From positions 91,767 to 155,766 of the forward strand of contig JAJKHS010000013.1 in assembly GCA_021154885.1 (NCBI GenBank): a stretch of 64,000 nt of DNA, read 5' to 3'. Position numbers and translations under genes: made by a program. This document shows, piece by piece, positions 62,504 to 64,000 of this stretch. Position 1 is the first letter of the stretch. The number at the start of each line of letters is the position of its first letter. Below the pieces are notes generated by a model. The model did no database searches. It had not been told where the DNA came from and saw nothing but the letters and a program-made list of their open reading frames with translations. The stretch is from Thermoanaerobaculum sp. Its GTDB lineage: Bacteria > Acidobacteriota > Thermoanaerobaculia > Multivoradales > UBA5704.

Positions 62504-63838
62504 GACGCCTCCGCGTTCCGCTCCTCGCCGCCGCCGCGCTGGCGACCGCCGCCGGCACCGCCCTCGCCTTCTGTGGTTTCTACGTGGCCAGGGCCGACGC
62601 CAGGCTGTTCAACCAGGCCTCCCAGGTGGTCCTGGTACGCGACGCCGACCGCACCGTGCTCACCATGGCCAACGACTTCAAGGGCGATCCGAAAGAGTTC
62701 GCCATCGTCATTCCGGTCCCGACTTTCCTGCAGCGGGAGCAGATCCACATCGCCGACCGGGCGCTGCTCGACCACCTGGACGCCTACTCGGCGCCGCGCC
62801 TCGTCGAGTACTTCGACGCGAACCCCTGCGAGCAATATCTCTTGCAGAAAATGGCAGCCCCGCGGGCGGAAGGAGCGGCCGGAGGCGTCGCCGGCGGCGC
62901 CGCGCGCGACCGCAGCCTGGGGGGTCACGGTGGAGGCCCGCTACACGGTCGGCGAGTACGACATCCTGATCCTCTCGGCCAAGGAGAGCAACGGCCTCGA
63001 AACCTGGCTGATCGAGAATGGCTACCGCATTCCCGCGGGCGCCTCCCGCGTCCTCGGCGGCTACCTCAAGCAGGGGATGCGGTTCTTCGTCGCCAAGGTG
63101 AATCTGAAGGAGCAGTCGAAGCTCGGCTTCACCTACCTGCGCCCCATCCAGGTCGCCTACGAGAGCCCCAAGTTCATGCTCCCCATCCGCCTGGGGATGG
63201 TCAATGCCAACGGCCCCCAGGAGCTCTTCGTCTACGCCCTCACCCGCCAGGGCCGGGTGGAGACCACCAACTACCGTACCGTGCGCCTCCCCTCCGACGC
63301 CGAGGTCCCCCTCTTCGTCAAGGACGAGTTCCCCGGCTTCTACAAGTCCCTGTTCAGCCAGCAGGTCAAGCGGCAGGACATGCGCACCGTGTTCCTCGAG
63401 TACTCCTGGGACATGGCCTGGTGCGATCCCTGCTCCGCCAATCCGCTCGCCCCCGACGAGTTGCGGCAGCTCGGAGTCTTCTGGCTCGAGCAGGGAGGAG
63501 ACAATCGCTCCGGCGGCGCCCAGAACGTCTTCCTCACCCGGCTCCATCTGCGCTACGACTCGGAGCACTTCCCCGAGGACCTCTCGTTCCAGCAGACCGC
63601 CGACCGGCAAAACTTCCAGGGGCGCTTCATCCTGCGCCACCCCTGGACGGGCGGCGACCGCTGCGAGGCGGCCCAGTCCTACCGCCGTGAGCTGCCGAAA
63701 CGTTTCGCGCGGCAGGCCGAGACCCTGGCCTCCCTGACCGGCTGGGACGTCGACAAGATCCGCCGCAAGATGAACCTCAAGGCCGGCTCGGTCGTCCCGG
63801 CGGACGGCGATCCCTGGTGGAAGAAGATCTGGAATTGA
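62500..63838 (+). pseudogene. DUF2330 protein with a frameshift
   Basis: Starts at ATG 62500 (AAAGGAG upstream) with a signal peptide ending TALA-FCGFYVA, typical of DUF2330 secreted proteins. The frame is lost at a run of six G near 62920-62925; from there the next frame continues VTVEARYTVGEYDILILSA to the stop at 63838. Removing one G restores a single ~445-residue protein. A homopolymer error is as likely as real decay. Coupled to the RnfD-like gene. Confidence 0.8.
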
Positions 63839-63863
63839 CGGCTGAAGCCGGCTGAAAAAACTG

Positions 63864-63889
63864 ACGGCCCATGATTTCTCATGGGCCGT
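63864..63889 (-). terminator. Intrinsic terminator of the rRNA operon
   Basis: 11-bp perfect stem ACGGCCCATGA/TCATGGGCCGT with TTTC loop; read leftward it is followed by CAGTTTTTT. It lies 13 bp beyond the 5S 3' end. Confidence 0.9.
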
Positions 63890-63902
63890 ACTCTGAAGAT
63901 AA

Positions 63903-64000
63903 TTCCCGGCGACGACCTACTCTCCCACGCACTTGCGCGCGCAGTACCATCGGCGCTGGGGGGCTTAACTGCCGTGTTCGGAATGGGAACGGGTGTTTCC
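63903..64000 (-). rRNA. rrf: 5S ribosomal RNA, partial at right edge
   Basis: Reverse complement contains the conserved 5S blocks CCCATTCCGAACACGG, AGTTAAGCCCCCCAGCGCCG and GGTACTGC, ending GGGAGAGTAGGTCGTCGCCG. The 5' end is beyond the window, implying an rRNA operon to the right. Confidence 0.95.

Overview
The window is GC-rich, Gram-negative-type bacterial chromosome. Outer-membrane and lipoprotein signals, tripartite-exporter genes, DUF1800, DUF4388/PATAN, DUF2330 and DUF4412 proteins, and many palindromic dispersed repeats suggest an Acidobacteriota-like (possibly Thermoanaerobaculia) or similar environmental lineage. That placement is inference. The window ends inside a minus-strand 5S rRNA gene.

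Core chromosome, left side (1-26.2 kb). A DUF1800 protein runs off the left edge. A tightly coupled six-gene exporter operon follows (1943-14588, neighbouring genes overlapping or nearly so): ABC ATPase, ABC-2 permease fused to an M1-peptidase-like domain, second ABC-2 permease, lipoprotein periplasmic adaptor, RND permease, and a second RND-like permease whose C-terminus is a complete ABC ATPase. The last protein lacks the acidic residues of the RND proton relay. Each RND gene carries an in-frame palindromic repeat. Then come a vapB with a frameshifted vapC, a repeat-rich decayed stretch (15.6-18.4 kb) with a 53-residue ORF and a TIR gene that ends inside a CHAT-associated region, a DUF4442 and a DUF4412 gene, a response regulator/GAF/PATAN operon, and a sulfate-type ABC importer whose ATPase is fused to universal-stress-protein domains.

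Integrated element (26247-56766, about 30.5 kb). It sits in a tRNA-Ala(GGC) gene, bounded by a 51-bp direct repeat of the tRNA 3' part, with a 25-bp repeat just inside each end that looks like integrase arm sites. Cargo: tyrosine integrase, small RHH proteins, secreted metzincin, primase/RuvC-like/plasmid-protein operon, large serine recombinase, HicB copies, pentapeptide-repeat membrane protein with a small membrane partner, SIR2 protein with a predicted beta-propeller C-terminus (candidate defence gene), replication-relaxation protein, two VirD4/TraD-like ATPases (one fused to a nuclease-like and an excisionase-like domain), RadC, DUF932, two secreted cell-wall hydrolases, and a receptor Ser/Thr kinase next to an FHA-HTH regulator. 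A strongly structured RNA candidate lies at 44372-44626. Two identical-type operators 63 bp apart precede the M23 peptidase. No mating-pore genes are visible, so the element looks mobilisable or moves by an unrecognised route.

Core chromosome, right side (56.8-64 kb): tRNA-Ala, hflX, a TlpA-like thioredoxin, an outer-membrane beta-barrel protein, comF, a frameshifted repeat protein, an RnfD/NqrB-like protein coupled to a frameshifted DUF2330 gene, and the 3' end of an rRNA operon with its terminator.
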